NCBI GenBank assembly: GCA_903904495.1
Contig: CAIVCU010000121.1
Coordinates: forward strand, 1-5,695
Origin: an uncultured Chlorobiaceae bacterium
GTDB lineage: Bacteria; Bacteroidota; Chlorobiia; Chlorobiales; Chlorobiaceae
Length of the DNA: 5,695 bases
Reading direction: 5' to 3'
A program made the translations under genes and the position numbers. This document shows positions 5,390 through 5,695 of this stretch, piece after piece; positions within the stretch are counted from its first letter, which is position 1; every line of letters starts with the position of its first letter. The notes beneath the pieces were generated by a model. That model saw nothing but the letters and a program-made list of their open reading frames with translations. It ran no database searches and had not been told where the DNA came from.

Positions 5390-5397
5390 TTCTTTCT

Positions 5398-5695
5398 ATG
5401 CATGAATTTGATTTTCTTGGTGAGCTGGTTCTTATAGGGGCACTTGCAGTAGCAATTATTCTGGTTTTCCAGCAGTTGAAGATCCCTCCCGTTATCGGGT
5501 TGATTTTTACCGGTATTCTTATCGGCCCGTCGGGTATTAGCGCAGTCTATGACCAGAAACTGATTGCTACACTTGCAGAACTGGGCGTCATCCTTCTCTT
5601 GTTTACGATCGGTCTGGAGTTTTCACTTGATGATCTTAAAAAACTGCGGAACATTGTTCTTGTTGGCGGTGTCGTTCAGATTCTTATAACTGCTC
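5398..5695 (+). CDS. CPA2-family (Kef-type) cation:proton antiporter, N-terminal part
   Basis: Inner-membrane monovalent cation:proton antiporter of the CPA2 family, moving K+ or Na+ against H+. The first 99 codons are present; the frame runs off the right edge. Residues 8-26 form the first hydrophobic segment, followed by the family block LKIPPVIGLIFTGILIGPSG (27-46) with the conserved GPxG turn, then LAELGVILLLFTIGLEFSL (59-77), which is the highly conserved region of the family, and DDLKKLRNIVLVGGVVQI. The ATG at 5398 gives the usual N-terminal length. There is no Shine-Dalgarno sequence: the preceding bases are a pyrimidine-rich TTTCTTTCT and, before that, the heptamer array. Whether TrkA-N or other regulatory domains follow, and which ion is carried, cannot be told from this part. 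Confidence 0.93.
   Translation, partial: MHEFDFLGELVLIGALAVAIILVFQQLKIPPVIGLIFTGILIGPSGISAVYDQKLIATLAELGVILLLFTIGLEFSLDDLKKLRNIVLVGGVVQILITA

Larger units (their letters stand above)
4933..5397. other. 465-base gap between the DUF6804-like gene and the antiporter gene
   Basis: Apart from the RRM relic, palindromes, the 9-bp inverted repeat and the heptamer array listed separately, I see no intact gene. The 66-codon minus-strand frame at 5139-5339 has no ribosome binding site or recognisable motif and overlaps the relic out of frame. The 5180-5340 part is AT-rich and may carry promoters for the antiporter gene (plus) and formerly the RRM gene (minus), but no single promoter stands out. Confidence 0.5.

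Overview
The window looks like chromosomal DNA of a green sulfur bacterium (Chlorobi, Chlorobium/Pelodictyon type). This is inference from the style of the proteins (SulP permease, rubrerythrin and an RRM-protein relic resemble my memory of Chlorobi proteins) and from the moderate GC content. No rRNA or other taxonomic marker is present, so it is not proven.

Layout. (1) Positions 1-1585, minus strand: most of a SulP-family anion permease with a C-terminal STAS domain, cut by the left window edge. (2) 1586-1810: a divergent intergenic region with a candidate promoter for the permease. (3) 1811-3967, plus strand: a tight row of four genes. These are a 62-residue charged protein, a 175-residue exported protein overlapping it by 10 bases, a UPF0149/YecA-like protein, and a protein with a class III nucleotide cyclase fold in which every expected catalytic position I could align is substituted. 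(4) 4066-4563, plus: rubrerythrin, with its own candidate promoter and an inverted repeat over the -35 region. (5) 4582-4612: a strong hairpin that can terminate rubrerythrin and the convergent gene. (6) 4642-4932, minus: a four-helix small membrane protein resembling DUF6804. (7) 4933-5397: a gap that is not empty. It holds a 45-codon minus-strand relic of an RRM RNA-binding protein whose middle is deleted, palindromes at the deletion point, a 9-bp inverted repeat, and a tandem heptamer ACTCAGC repeated about 4.4 times. (8) 5398-5695, plus: the first 99 codons of a CPA2/Kef-type cation:proton antiporter, cut by the right edge. The heptamer array ends 8 bases before its start codon.

Functionally the window mixes transport (SulP, CPA2), peroxide/oxygen defence in an anaerobe (rubrerythrin) and a small operon of unknown role. 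The points most worth attention are the catalytically dead cyclase-like protein, the internally deleted RRM gene and the heptamer array in the leader of the antiporter gene. I saw no tRNA, rRNA, CRISPR array, transposase or insertion sequence.
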